The notes under the pieces are model-generated. The model did no database searches and was not told where the DNA came from. It saw only the letters and a list, made by a program, of their open reading frames with translations. Position numbers and translations under genes: made by a program. A stretch of DNA of 64,000 bases from positions 96,938 to 160,937 of IMG/VR virus record IMGVR_UViG_3300042897_000994, one strand, 5' to 3'. Source of the stretch: a virus. Numbering within the stretch: the stretch's first letter is position 1; every line of letters starts with the position of its first letter. This document shows positions 41,699-50,093 of the stretch, piece by piece.

Positions 41699-42263
41699 AG
41701 TACTCGTTCTTGGGGAAGATGTTACTCAAGATTCAGTTAGAGAAATCATAAGATCTATCTATGAGCTAAACATGGAAGATGAGCAGGCAGAAGCTCTTTT
41801 TACAGAATATGAAAGACAACCTATTCACTTGATTTTAAATACATACGGAGGAAGTGTGTATGATGGTTTAGGTTTAATTGGAGCTATGGATATTTCTCGT
41901 ACTCCGGTAGTAGTTACTTGTATAGGTTCAGCTATGAGTATGGGTCTTTTAATTTTAGCCTCTGGTGACTTCAGAAGAATACATGCATATTCCACTGCAA
42001 TGTATCATCAGATCAGCTCATTATCTTATGACAAACTGGAAGGTTTGAAAAAAGACATACAAGAAATCGAAAGACTCGAAAAAATATTTGACTCTGTTCT
42101 GCTTAAAAAGACAAAGTTGAAAGATGAAGATTTGTTAAAGCATAAACATTCCAAGAGTGAGTGGTACATTACTCCCAAAGAAGCTCTGAAATATGGAATA
42201 GTTGATGAAATCTTAGGAGAAGTTCCCATATTGAAAAAAACTAGAGCAAAAAAGGCTTCTTAA
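41664..42263 (+). CDS. clpP: ClpP-like serine protease
   Basis: 199 residues from ATG 41664 (a TTG at 41661 is less likely). VVVTCIGSAMSMGLLILASG holds the nucleophile (Ser92), STAMYHQISS the His (His115), and LNTYGGSVYDGLGLIGAM the oxyanion/beta region. There is no long propeptide. With the Clp ATPase upstream carrying an LGF loop, the phage may assemble its own Clp protease or dock on the host one. Confidence 0.92.
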   Translation: MELIQDQKKKNRVLVLGEDVTQDSVREIIRSIYELNMEDEQAEALFTEYERQPIHLILNTYGGSVYDGLGLIGAMDISRTPVVVTCIGSAMSMGLLILASGDFRRIHAYSTAMYHQISSLSYDKLEGLKKDIQEIERLEKIFDSVLLKKTKLKDEDLLKHKHSKSEWYITPKEALKYGIVDEILGEVPILKKTRAKKAS

Positions 42264-42298
42264 TTTTTTCTTTTCATTTTTTTTGATTAAAATAGTAC

Positions 42299-42787
42299 AT
42301 GACGATATTTCTACTTATAATTATGTATGCTTCGGTAGGAGGCTTATGCTGGATTCTTTTTAAAATGATCACAAATCTTGCTCAAATTCACAACATCACA
42401 CCCTATCAAGTTTATCACAAATATATTAAGAGACCTGTGTGTAAGGTTCATATTAAAGCTTTGAGAATACAAAGAAATCTTGCAGGATTAGATGATCCGA
42501 ATTATACCCTTCGTTTCCACGCTAAAGAAAAAGTAGATTCTTACAGCAAATATTCCCATAGCGGAAATTTAGAAGATTCAATGATGGGCTCTGAAGATTT
42601 TAGAAGAGACCTTTTGAAAGCTAAACTTATGGAATTAAAAACGAGAGTATCTGACTATTTACCAGAAAGCGGTGGTAGATTAAGACCTGCCGATATCTAT
42701 TGGTTAGAACTATTCAGAAAAGAACTTAGAATGCTAGGATGGACTCCAGAACCTATAGATAAAAGTAAACTTTGGATTAAAAAATAG
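42299..42787 (+). CDS. Membrane-anchored hypothetical protein
   Basis: 162 residues: an N-terminal transmembrane helix (IFLLIIMYASVGGLCWILF) followed by a soluble basic, helical region (VHIKALRIQRNLAGLDDPNY, RDLLKAKLMELKTRVSDYL). No family recognised. It follows a short T-rich gap. Confidence 0.6.
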   Translation: MTIFLLIIMYASVGGLCWILFKMITNLAQIHNITPYQVYHKYIKRPVCKVHIKALRIQRNLAGLDDPNYTLRFHAKEKVDSYSKYSHSGNLEDSMMGSEDFRRDLLKAKLMELKTRVSDYLPESGGRLRPADIYWLELFRKELRMLGWTPEPIDKSKLWIKK

Positions 42788-42793
42788 ATAAAT

Positions 42794-43537
42794 ATGATTA
42801 ATCTTCAACTCGCACACTCCTTTAAGACTAGTTACCGGACTGCCTATCCTTTCCCTTGTATTATCATTGATAATTTTTTACAAGAAGATACTGCAAATCA
42901 AATTGCACAAGAAATACAAAGATTCGAACACTGGGGATACGATGCGTCGGAGTATTCTGCAAAACACCAAGTTAATAAATTTTTTAGTCCCTGGTGTGAA
43001 GAGAACCTATACGACATACAAGAAGGTGCACCGACAGCTTGGAAAGCTTTAAACTACTTAAATTCTAAAGAAGTTACAACTTTCTTAGAAAATCTAACAG
43101 GAATTGAAAATGTTATACCTGATAATACTTTTGCTGGGGGAGGAATGCATAAAATCAATACTGGAGGTCGCCTTGCGGTTCACGCAGATTACAATATACA
43201 TCCTGTAACTAAACTACACCGTAGAATCAACCTACTTGTATATTTGAATAAAGATTGGGATTTAACATGGGGAGGAAATTTAGAACTTTGGGAAAAAGAC
43301 ATGTCTAAGAACACTCACAGTATTGAACCAGTTTTTAACCGGGCAGTTATTTTTAACATTACGGATGATGCATTTCACGGTCACCCACAACCATTACAGT
43401 GCCCCGAAGAGGTTTCTCGTTACTCTTTAGCTCTGTACTACTTTACAAATACTAGACCTGAGCACGAAATTTCAGAACAGCATGCAGCTCTTTGGCAAGA
43501 CCACATTCATAACACTCAGAACTATACAAAATTTTAA
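42794..43537 (+). CDS. 2-oxoglutarate/Fe(II)-dependent oxygenase
   Basis: 247 residues. HADYN supplies His130 and Asp132, DDAFHGHPQ the distal His, and SRYSLALYYF the Arg that binds 2-oxoglutarate; GGNLELWE is the double-stranded beta-helix strand between them. This is the 2OG-Fe(II) oxygenase (prolyl-hydroxylase/PKHD-like) layout. The substrate could be protein, DNA or a glycan; with collagen-like fibres in the genome, hydroxylation of a fibre is possible but those repeats contain little Pro or Lys. Confidence 0.85.
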   Translation: MINLQLAHSFKTSYRTAYPFPCIIIDNFLQEDTANQIAQEIQRFEHWGYDASEYSAKHQVNKFFSPWCEENLYDIQEGAPTAWKALNYLNSKEVTTFLENLTGIENVIPDNTFAGGGMHKINTGGRLAVHADYNIHPVTKLHRRINLLVYLNKDWDLTWGGNLELWEKDMSKNTHSIEPVFNRAVIFNITDDAFHGHPQPLQCPEEVSRYSLALYYFTNTRPEHEISEQHAALWQDHIHNTQNYTKF

Positions 43538-44836
43538 ATGAATAACTTAGATAAACAATATCAAGCACTCCTTCAAGACATTCTTGATAGCGGAATTAAA
43601 AAATCAGATCGTACCGGAACAGGTACGATTTCTGTTTTCGGTAGACAGATAAGACATAAGATGTCTGAAGGCTTCCCGTTATTAACAACCAAAAAGATGG
43701 CTTGGAAGACGATGGTGACTGAGTTACTCTGGTTTCTTCGTGGAGATACAAACATCAAATTTCTTGTTGATAACGATTGTCATATTTGGGATGGAGATTG
43801 TTATAAAGCGTATATTAAAAGATATAATAAAGGTGAATATGTTGGTAAAACCAAATTATTAGAAAATTCTAAGAAAAATAGAACATTGACTGAACCATTC
43901 ACACAAGAAGAATTCATCAACAAAATTAAAACAGATGATGAATTTGCTAAGAAGTGGGGTGAGTTAGGTCCGGTATATGGTAAGCAGTGGAGAAAATGGA
44001 GAGGAGAAGATGGATATGATTGGAATACAAAAGTTAGTGAAACCCAAATAGACCAAATCCAAAACCTAATCCAAGACCTTAAAACAAATCCAGACTCAAG
44101 GAGACTAATGGTTTCTGCTTGGAATGTAGGTGAATTAGACCAAATGGTTCTTCCACCTTGTCATTATGGATTTCAAGTTTATACAAGAGAGTTGAGTTTG
44201 GAAGAACGTAGAGCCTTGGTTTTAAAAGATACACAATATACTCTGCCTCCATCAACAAATTGGACAGAAGATGAAATAAAAGAAGGTAAACGACAATTAG
44301 AGGAAGCAAATATCCCAACCAGAGCAATCTCTTTAATGTGGAATCAACGTTCAGTAGATACATTCTTAGGATTACCATTCAACATTGCTTCTTATGGTTT
44401 ATTACTTGAAATTATTGCCAAAGTAGTAAATATGGTTCCTGATGAATTGATTGGTAATCTCGGAGACGTACACCTATATTCAAACCATGTTGAGCAGGCT
44501 AAAGAGCAAATTCGTAGAGAGATGACATGGGAAGAACAAGTTCAATGGGTTATAAAGAACACCGACGTAGAGATGGAGAATCTTTATATAGTAGAAGAAA
44601 TTGCTAAAGATAGTACGCCTAAATATACAAGAGAACCTTTTCCATTACCAACACTGAACATTAATACTGAGTTCTGGCCTTATGAAGGCGGAGAATGCGG
44701 AGAAGGCCCATTGGATGCTATTGCAGTATTTAATGGATTTCGGGATAGTAACTTTTGTAAATGTTTATTAGAAGCCGATATTCAACTCGCAAACTACCAA
44801 TCCCACCCGGCAATCAAAGCACCTTTATCAAATTAA
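43538..44836 (+). CDS. thyA: Thymidylate synthase with two large insertions
   Basis: 432 residues against about 264 in E. coli. RTGTGT (25-30), GPVYGKQWR, LPPCHY (Cys208) and RSVDTFLGLPFNIASYG (271-287, Asn282 for dUMP) show an active ThyA. Extra segments lie at about 88-142 and 217-262. The Asn separates it from the Asp-bearing hydroxymethylase at 3774. It follows the oxygenase directly; Gly codons favour GGT, unlike most neighbours, hinting at separate origin. It is not split by an intron. Confidence 0.95.
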   Translation: MNNLDKQYQALLQDILDSGIKKSDRTGTGTISVFGRQIRHKMSEGFPLLTTKKMAWKTMVTELLWFLRGDTNIKFLVDNDCHIWDGDCYKAYIKRYNKGEYVGKTKLLENSKKNRTLTEPFTQEEFINKIKTDDEFAKKWGELGPVYGKQWRKWRGEDGYDWNTKVSETQIDQIQNLIQDLKTNPDSRRLMVSAWNVGELDQMVLPPCHYGFQVYTRELSLEERRALVLKDTQYTLPPSTNWTEDEIKEGKRQLEEANIPTRAISLMWNQRSVDTFLGLPFNIASYGLLLEIIAKVVNMVPDELIGNLGDVHLYSNHVEQAKEQIRREMTWEEQVQWVIKNTDVEMENLYIVEEIAKDSTPKYTREPFPLPTLNINTEFWPYEGGECGEGPLDAIAVFNGFRDSNFCKCLLEADIQLANYQSHPAIKAPLSN

Positions 44837-44839
44837 ATT

Positions 44840-45664
44840 ATGAATAAACTCATTGGGATATTTAAGCAATACAAAACCCAATTAACATGGATATACTTGT
44901 TTATGTTACTTACAGAACTTTCCATTTTATCAACACCTTTCTTATTGGGGAAGAGTATAGATGGATTGATTGCTGGTAATTGGTATTGGATTGTGCTTTT
45001 AGGTATTTCATATTTTTTATCGAACTTCTTCAATTACAAGCGAATGGTTTATGACACAAAAGTCTACACCACCATTTATAATGACATAGCGTTAAAATTT
45101 CTTAAAAAGGATGACGTTGATGTCTCAACTAAGATAGCCAGAACAGGTATGGCGCATGAAATTGTTAATGTCTTAGAAGGTTATGTGCATTATTATATCG
45201 CAACAATTGTAACTATAATTGGCTCCTTTATTTTTATCTTTTCCGAGAATTGGCAAGTTGGTGTGCTCGTTAGCGTCTCAATTATTTTTATCGTAAGTTC
45301 AGTATTTATACTTTATAAAAAAATAAAGCAAGGGATTGTTATAGCAAATAATCACTACGAAACTCAAGCAAAATCAATTGAATGTGGATATGCAAGTTCC
45401 GAATCTTTCTTTAACAGGAGAAGAAAGATTGAAATCTGCCAATCAACAATCCAGGGTAAAAATTGGTTTCTTATAAACGGCATCAAGTATGTCTTTTTAA
45501 TTTTATCGATTATACTTCTAATAACCACAACAAAAGACATCACAATAGGTAGTGTGATAACTGTATACTCATATGTAAACAACTTTCTAATCGCACTACT
45601 ATCAGCACCAGTTGCGATTGAAATGTTTTTACGCATCAGCGATGTATTAAAAAGATTAGACTAA
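44840..45664 (+). CDS. ABC-transporter-like transmembrane domain protein without ATPase
   Basis: 274 residues with about six transmembrane helices (TWIYLFMLLTELSILSTPFLLG, WIVLLGISYFLSNFF, YYIATIVTIIGSFIFIF, VSVSIIFIVSSVFIL, YVFLILSIILLIT, SVITVYSYVNNFLIALL), the layout of the stand-alone six-helix ABC exporter domain family. No nucleotide-binding domain is attached or nearby. Codon style matches the neighbouring thyA, suggesting they arrived together. Confidence 0.7.
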   Translation: MNKLIGIFKQYKTQLTWIYLFMLLTELSILSTPFLLGKSIDGLIAGNWYWIVLLGISYFLSNFFNYKRMVYDTKVYTTIYNDIALKFLKKDDVDVSTKIARTGMAHEIVNVLEGYVHYYIATIVTIIGSFIFIFSENWQVGVLVSVSIIFIVSSVFILYKKIKQGIVIANNHYETQAKSIECGYASSESFFNRRRKIEICQSTIQGKNWFLINGIKYVFLILSIILLITTTKDITIGSVITVYSYVNNFLIALLSAPVAIEMFLRISDVLKRLD

Positions 45665-45811
45665 CAATATCCACCACCCAGATCGAGAGACAGCAGAAAA
45701 GTACCTTCTAGATAACTACACAGGAGATGGGGAATGCTGGGTGGTAGGAAACTAATACAGATACACACACTACACTTATTAAACATTTCTTATATTTTCC
45801 ATAAAATAGAT
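45665..45811 (+). other. 147-base gap with long inverted repeat
   Basis: ACCACCCAG (45673-45681) is the exact reverse complement of CTGGGTGGT (45737-45745), enclosing 55 bases. The stretch has no convincing gene; an upstream in-frame start for the next gene at 45734 falls in the second arm. It could be a structured RNA or a scar edge of the thyA/ABC cassette. No known ribozyme, intron or riboswitch motif was seen. Confidence 0.4.
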
Positions 45812-46021
45812 ATGGAATCTTCATATTTTGAAATTTGGCTTGAAGTCAAATCAAAACAGTTTATAAATTCTACCATCTTTTCTACAGATTCTTCTCTTGA
45901 AGAAGACATTATGCTGTTTCTAGATGCTGATCCCGGGCTTACTGAAATATTCTCCAGAGAGTTAAAATTCTCTAATGTTTTTGAAGAATTAAAGAAAAAG
46001 ATTACAGAAAAGATCTCGTGA
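45812..46021 (+). CDS. Small hypothetical protein
   Basis: 69 residues from ATG 45812: an alpha/beta start (SSYFEIWLEVKSKQFINSTI) and a helical end (LKFSNVFEELKKKITEKI). An in-frame ATG at 45734 would add 26 residues with no clear structure, inside the inverted repeat. It overlaps the kinase GTG start by 4 bases. Confidence 0.5.
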   Translation: MESSYFEIWLEVKSKQFINSTIFSTDSSLEEDIMLFLDADPGLTEIFSRELKFSNVFEELKKKITEKIS

Positions 46022-46797
46022 AAAAGCGTATTTTAGTGATCGGTGATTCATGCACCGATGAATTTGTGTATGGAGAGTGTAAAAGACTAAATCCCGAAGC
46101 TCCTACTCCAGTTTTTACTCCTACTCACACTTCCTCTAATAGAGGAATGGCTGGAAATGTGGTAGAAAATCTCGAAAGTCTGGGAGTTTTTAGTGTAGAT
46201 TTTATCTCAAATAAAAATCAAATCACGAAGACTCGGTACGTTGAAAAAAATTCAAACTATATTCTTTTGCGTGTTGATCAGAATGATAGAGCAGAAGAAG
46301 TTTCGATGAATGATTTGAGCAATGCAGAAATCGAAAAATATGATGCTGTGATAGTATCTGATTATAACAAAGGATTCTTGCACGAAGAAGCAATAGATTA
46401 TATTCTCAGAATGGCTAAATGCAGTTTTATTGACACAAAGAAACCGTTTGGTGAATGGATTAAGTTCGCATCTTGGGTTAAAGTTAATAAATCTGAATCT
46501 CTAAATTCTGCCCATAATATAGATATTCTAAAAGAAATTAAAAATAGAATGATTGTTACGCTGGGATCTGAGGGGGCTTCTTGGAATGACAGAATCTTTC
46601 CTACTAAACCTGCTGAAGTTAGAGATGTAGCAGGAGCCGGAGATACCTTTATTTCTGCCCTGGTTGCGGCTTATACAAAAACAGTTGACATCAAGAAGTC
46701 TATTAAATTTGCAAATGATTGCGCTTCTAGAGTTGTTAGAAAGCGAGGAGTTACTGATATGTCAGAGATGATAAACTACTACGTTCAACTTAAATGA
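46018..46797 (+). CDS. PfkB-family kinase, HldE/RfaE N-domain-like
   Basis: 259 residues, GTG start. ILVIGDSCTDEFVYGECKRL followed by NPEAPTPVF (25-33) is the signature of the D-glycero-manno-heptose-7-phosphate kinase domain (R.SPEAPVPV in HldE). RGMAGNVVENLESLG and DVAGAGDTFISALVA (203-217) are the PfkB motifs. It is shorter than the HldE domain (about 318). It would help make ADP- or GDP-heptose, a fit with the TibC-like heptosyltransferase at 50084. The adenylyltransferase half is absent here. Confidence 0.8.
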   Translation: MKKRILVIGDSCTDEFVYGECKRLNPEAPTPVFTPTHTSSNRGMAGNVVENLESLGVFSVDFISNKNQITKTRYVEKNSNYILLRVDQNDRAEEVSMNDLSNAEIEKYDAVIVSDYNKGFLHEEAIDYILRMAKCSFIDTKKPFGEWIKFASWVKVNKSESLNSAHNIDILKEIKNRMIVTLGSEGASWNDRIFPTKPAEVRDVAGAGDTFISALVAAYTKTVDIKKSIKFANDCASRVVRKRGVTDMSEMINYYVQLK

Positions 46798-47081
46798 TGA
46801 TCTTTATATTGGCATATCTCTCTCTTGTAATATTTTACTTTTTCCGGGTAATGAAGAGCGAGAGAAACGAAATAGCAGAAAAAATAGTTAAAGAAGTTGA
46901 TAATCACAATTTAGAAACTCTAAAGGAATTTTCTGAAAGAAAAATATCTCCAATTGAGTACAACAGACAAATAAAAAACTACAAAAGAGAAGTTTCAAAT
47001 GCTCTTTTATCTAGAGCAATTACTTATCCATTTTCTTTGATTCTTAAACTTTTTAAGAAACTTTTATATAAAAATAAATAA
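46794..47081 (+). CDS. Small membrane-anchored hypothetical protein
   Basis: 95 residues: an N-terminal transmembrane helix (MIFILAYLSLVIFYFFRV), a charged helical middle, and a basic end (LILKLFKKLLYKNK). Start choice between ATG 46794 and 46797 is open. Function unknown. Confidence 0.55.
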   Translation: MMIFILAYLSLVIFYFFRVMKSERNEIAEKIVKEVDNHNLETLKEFSERKISPIEYNRQIKNYKREVSNALLSRAITYPFSLILKLFKKLLYKNK

Positions 47082-47087
47082 TATTAG

Positions 47088-48554
47088 ATGCAGGATATTA
47101 TTAGAAAATATTCAGAAGAAATTCTGGAATTCTATTCTCAGGGACTTAATTACTCGCAAATCTCGCGAAAGCTTATCGAAGATTTCTCGCTAGAGATTTC
47201 TAACATGGATTCATTCAGAAGAGCGATTTCTACATTTATCAACAAAGCTGTTGAATCAGCTCCGTTTCAGGAGATTTCTGAAGAGCTTGAAAAAGAAGAA
47301 AGCACTTTCGCAGATAGATACCAACATGAACAAAGTTATTATTATGATGAGATTAAAGATCTCTACATAGTACATATCAAAAATAAGCCTTACAGATTTA
47401 CTGGTACGATTGTTAGAGATATGAAAGCGAGATATTCAAACATGGATGGATCGCCAGAAACAATCAATGAAATCTGTAGGAACTTTGAAATACCCAGAAA
47501 TATTTTTGTTCATATAAAAACCACTTTCGGCTGGACTCACGATTCAGAGCCAGTTACCGAGGAAGAATTGATGAACAAAGACTTGGACGAAATGGTTAAC
47601 GATCTTCTACAGAAGAGAAAATTTTCCTATTTTCAAAAGTACACTCGAAAAGAAGAAAAAATGCTTCAAGATGCAGCTTCTAATTGGTGGGCTTTTCAGG
47701 GATTAAAGGTGAATCCTTTCATAGAAAAAATGAAAGACTATCTTTTAAGCTACAAAGTTGAAAAGCTAAAGCTTCCAGAAGGTGAACCTCATGCAGTAGT
47801 TATTTCTCCCTACGATCTACACTATGGAAAATATTCATGGTCAGGTGAAGTAATGGAGCAATATAATCGCCAGATTGCTAAAGAGCTTTTACTCGAAAAG
47901 ACAAGAAGCCTGATTCCAGATATTATCAAGTATAGTGTAGAAAAGGTTATTATTCCAGTAGGCTCTGACTTTTTTCATATTGATACTCTGGGTGGAACTA
48001 CCACAAAAGGTACTCCTCAAGACTGTGATGGAACTTATGTTCAGATAATGGTAGAAGGAAACCAGTTGATGGTAGAATTTATCGATATCATGAGACAGGT
48101 GGCTAACGTGGAAATTGTATTAGCTGCAGGAAACCACGACTTTAAATTATCACATGCTCTTTTACAATTCTTGGGTGCATACTATCGGAATGCAGACGAT
48201 GTTAATGTTTTAGAGTCTCATCGTTTTAGACAGTATTTTACCTACGGAAAAACTTTAATGGGATTCACTCACGGTGATGGGGCAAAACATTCAGATTTAC
48301 CAATGTTGATGGCAAATGAGGCTCCGGAAGAATGGTCTAAGTGTTCGAACAAAGTCTTCTTTACCGGACATTTACATCATGAAGTAGTAAAAGATTATAA
48401 TGGAGTTAGAGTATTCCAAATGCCAAGCCTATCTGGCAGCGATAGATGGCATCATAATCATGGGTATGAAGGTTCAACTAGAGCTCTTCATGCTTATGTT
48501 ATACATAAAGAAACGGGTGTTAAGGCTACTTTGATGGCAAACGTAGTCAAATAA
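47088..48554 (+). CDS. Large metallophosphoesterase with N-terminal helical domain
   Basis: 488 residues. Residues 1-210 are helical with an HTH-like part (GLNYSQISRKLIEDFSLEI). Residues 225 on form a calcineurin-like core: SPYDLHYGK, IPVGSDFFH, VLAAGNHDFKL, GFTHGDGAKHSDLP, FFTGHLHHEVV, with all metal ligands plausible. An archaeal/phage Mre11-like or polynucleotide phosphatase role is possible; the helical domain may bind DNA. It ends 61 bases before a terminator. Confidence 0.85.
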   Translation: MQDIIRKYSEEILEFYSQGLNYSQISRKLIEDFSLEISNMDSFRRAISTFINKAVESAPFQEISEELEKEESTFADRYQHEQSYYYDEIKDLYIVHIKNKPYRFTGTIVRDMKARYSNMDGSPETINEICRNFEIPRNIFVHIKTTFGWTHDSEPVTEEELMNKDLDEMVNDLLQKRKFSYFQKYTRKEEKMLQDAASNWWAFQGLKVNPFIEKMKDYLLSYKVEKLKLPEGEPHAVVISPYDLHYGKYSWSGEVMEQYNRQIAKELLLEKTRSLIPDIIKYSVEKVIIPVGSDFFHIDTLGGTTTKGTPQDCDGTYVQIMVEGNQLMVEFIDIMRQVANVEIVLAAGNHDFKLSHALLQFLGAYYRNADDVNVLESHRFRQYFTYGKTLMGFTHGDGAKHSDLPMLMANEAPEEWSKCSNKVFFTGHLHHEVVKDYNGVRVFQMPSLSGSDRWHHNHGYEGSTRALHAYVIHKETGVKATLMANVVK

Positions 48555-48614
48555 CGAAGAAATATTGCATGTTATAGCTGTAAGTATCTTCCCCTGATCT
48601 AGCTTTTCATGCAC

Positions 48615-48641
48615 AGGAGCCTCAAAAGAGGCTCCTTTTTT
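48615..48641 (+). terminator. Intrinsic terminator after the phosphoesterase
   Basis: AGGAGCCTC, loop AAAA, GAGGCTCCT and a T tract. The perfect 9-bp stem is GC-rich in AT-rich DNA. Confidence 0.9.
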
Positions 48642-48770
48642 GTCTCAGAAGCTCAAATGTATTAATTTTTATACATTAAATAAAAATGTTTAAAACATGT
48701 TAATATTACCTATTTACTTTTCTAAAACTTTTATTATTTTTGAATTAATATTTAACTTACCTAAAATACA
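48642..48770 (+). promoter_or_regulatory. AT-rich regulatory gap before the RpoD-like sigma gene
   Basis: About 130 bases between a strong terminator and ATG 48771, so it must hold a promoter. It contains palindromes TGTAT...ATACA (near 48658-48675) and ATGTTTAAAACAT (near 48687), possible operators. No GATAWATAAA box is present. Confidence 0.45.
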
Positions 48771-49463
48771 ATGGAAAATTATTACAAAGAAATCAGGAAA
48801 ATTAGATTACTTTCTTATGAAGAAGAAGTAATCTTATCTAGAGAAATTAAAAAGGGCGATAAAGCTTCTCTAGAAATTTTGATTAAGCACAATCTTAGAT
48901 TAGTTCTTAAGATAGCTCAATCATATCAAAATGCAGGTTTGGATTTTGAAGACATCGTAGCAGAAGGAAATCTAGGTTTAATCGAAGCTGCAACTCGTTA
49001 CGATGGAGACAAAGGAAACAGATTTTCTACCTATGCTTCATGGTGGATAAGACAAGCTATTCTTTTCGCAATATCTCAAAAAGGAAGACAAGTTAGACTT
49101 CCGATGAATGTTATCAATGACATGAGGAAAATATTAGGAAAGGTGGAAATTGAAAAATCAATCAGTCTTGATACCAATGTTAGCGAAGACGATGATAGGT
49201 CAAATGAAAACTTCTTTCCAGCTGAATGCGAATACACAAAAGGAGAAAATCTCGAATATGCAAAATTCTTCGTTAAAAAGTGTATTGATTGTATAAATGA
49301 AAGAGATAGAGAAATTGTTCTTGCATATTATGGAATTGATAGAGAATACGAACTATCCAAAGATCTTATTTCAGAAAGATATGGTTTAACTCGTACTCGA
49401 GTTAATCAAATCATAAAATCTTCTCTTCAGTCTATTAGAACTAAACTTGGAGTAAGATCTTAA
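48771..49463 (+). CDS. RpoD/RpoS-type sigma factor
   Basis: 230 residues. Region 1.2: YYKEIRKIRLLSYEEEVILS. Region 2: LIKHNLRLVLKIAQSYQNAG, LDFEDIVAEGNLGLIEAATRYD, FSTYASWWIRQAILFAIS. Region 4: INERDREIVLAYYGID, ISERYGLTRTRVNQIIKSSL. Region 3 is strongly reduced. It resembles a minimal primary-type sigma and may direct middle genes. Its own gene sits after a strong terminator and an isolated regulatory gap. Confidence 0.92.
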   Translation: MENYYKEIRKIRLLSYEEEVILSREIKKGDKASLEILIKHNLRLVLKIAQSYQNAGLDFEDIVAEGNLGLIEAATRYDGDKGNRFSTYASWWIRQAILFAISQKGRQVRLPMNVINDMRKILGKVEIEKSISLDTNVSEDDDRSNENFFPAECEYTKGENLEYAKFFVKKCIDCINERDREIVLAYYGIDREYELSKDLISERYGLTRTRVNQIIKSSLQSIRTKLGVRS

Positions 49464-49482
49464 ACTCTTCTTCCCTTTCTTA

Positions 49483-49488
49483 TATAAT
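49483..49488 (+). promoter_or_regulatory. TATAAT box 4 nt before a small gene
   Basis: TATAAT, four bases, ATG 49493, in a 29-base gap after the sigma gene. Confidence 0.4.
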
Positions 49489-49492
49489 ACTT

Positions 49493-49825
49493 ATGGAAGA
49501 TGAATTTGTGAATCCAACCTTTATCAGAGATCTACCCTCAGATACTAAAGCCTCCGCAGTCCATATCAAATGGAAAAATAGACACTTTCGAATTACGATT
49601 GCAGATCATAGAAGATATGGAATCCATACTTCATGTTTTGAAGCATCTAATCGAGGTAAAGCTGATCAGACAAAAATGATCTTTTCTTACCGTGGAAATG
49701 ACATGGACGAAGGAATAGATTATTTGCTTGATATCTTACACGGAAAGATTGAAAGCCCGAAGAAAGAACCAATTTACCAAAAACTCGATTACGATCAGTA
49801 CAATGATTCTTCAAAGAAGGGATGA
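49493..49825 (+). CDS. Hypothetical protein
   Basis: 110 residues, beta-rich centre (ASAVHIKWKNRHFRITIADH, MIFSYRGNDMDEGIDYLLDI) and a charged tail. No family recognised. It overlaps the next gene by 23 bases. Confidence 0.6.
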   Translation: MEDEFVNPTFIRDLPSDTKASAVHIKWKNRHFRITIADHRRYGIHTSCFEASNRGKADQTKMIFSYRGNDMDEGIDYLLDILHGKIESPKKEPIYQKLDYDQYNDSSKKG

Positions 49826-50093
49826 TGAGAGCGTAGAGGAACTTGTTCATCGCTACTCAGATGATATGCACATTAACGTGTGTAAGAAAATATGCGAAGC
49901 TTTAAGAAGCAAAGTCGATAAAGTAACTTTGGCCACTATCGAACCAGATGGCCTTGATATTTATTGCACTAAAGAAAATTATTTAGATACTCTCGAAACA
50001 AATCTTCCAGCTATCGAAGAAATGGAAGAATATGAATTGTGTACAGAAGTTCACGATTGGATCTCGAAATTAAGATACGATAAATGGAAATAA
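49803..50093 (+). CDS. Small hypothetical protein
   Basis: 96 residues from ATG 49803; an in-frame start at 49728 lies deep in the upstream gene and adds a low-complexity 25 residues. The body is helical and acidic (EELVHRYSDDMHINVCKKIC, NLPAIEEMEEYELC). No family recognised. It overlaps the large glycosyltransferase by 10 bases. Confidence 0.55.
   Translation: MILQRRDDESVEELVHRYSDDMHINVCKKICEALRSKVDKVTLATIEPDGLDIYCTKENYLDTLETNLPAIEEMEEYELCTEVHDWISKLRYDKWK

Noticed and set aside
42787-42794. GATAAATA before the oxygenase gene as a late box
   Set aside because: It touches the start codon, unlike the 12-18-base spacing of the others.
43538-44836. Group I intron in thymidylate synthase, as in T4 td
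   Set aside because: The frame is continuous and the extra parts are coding insertions.
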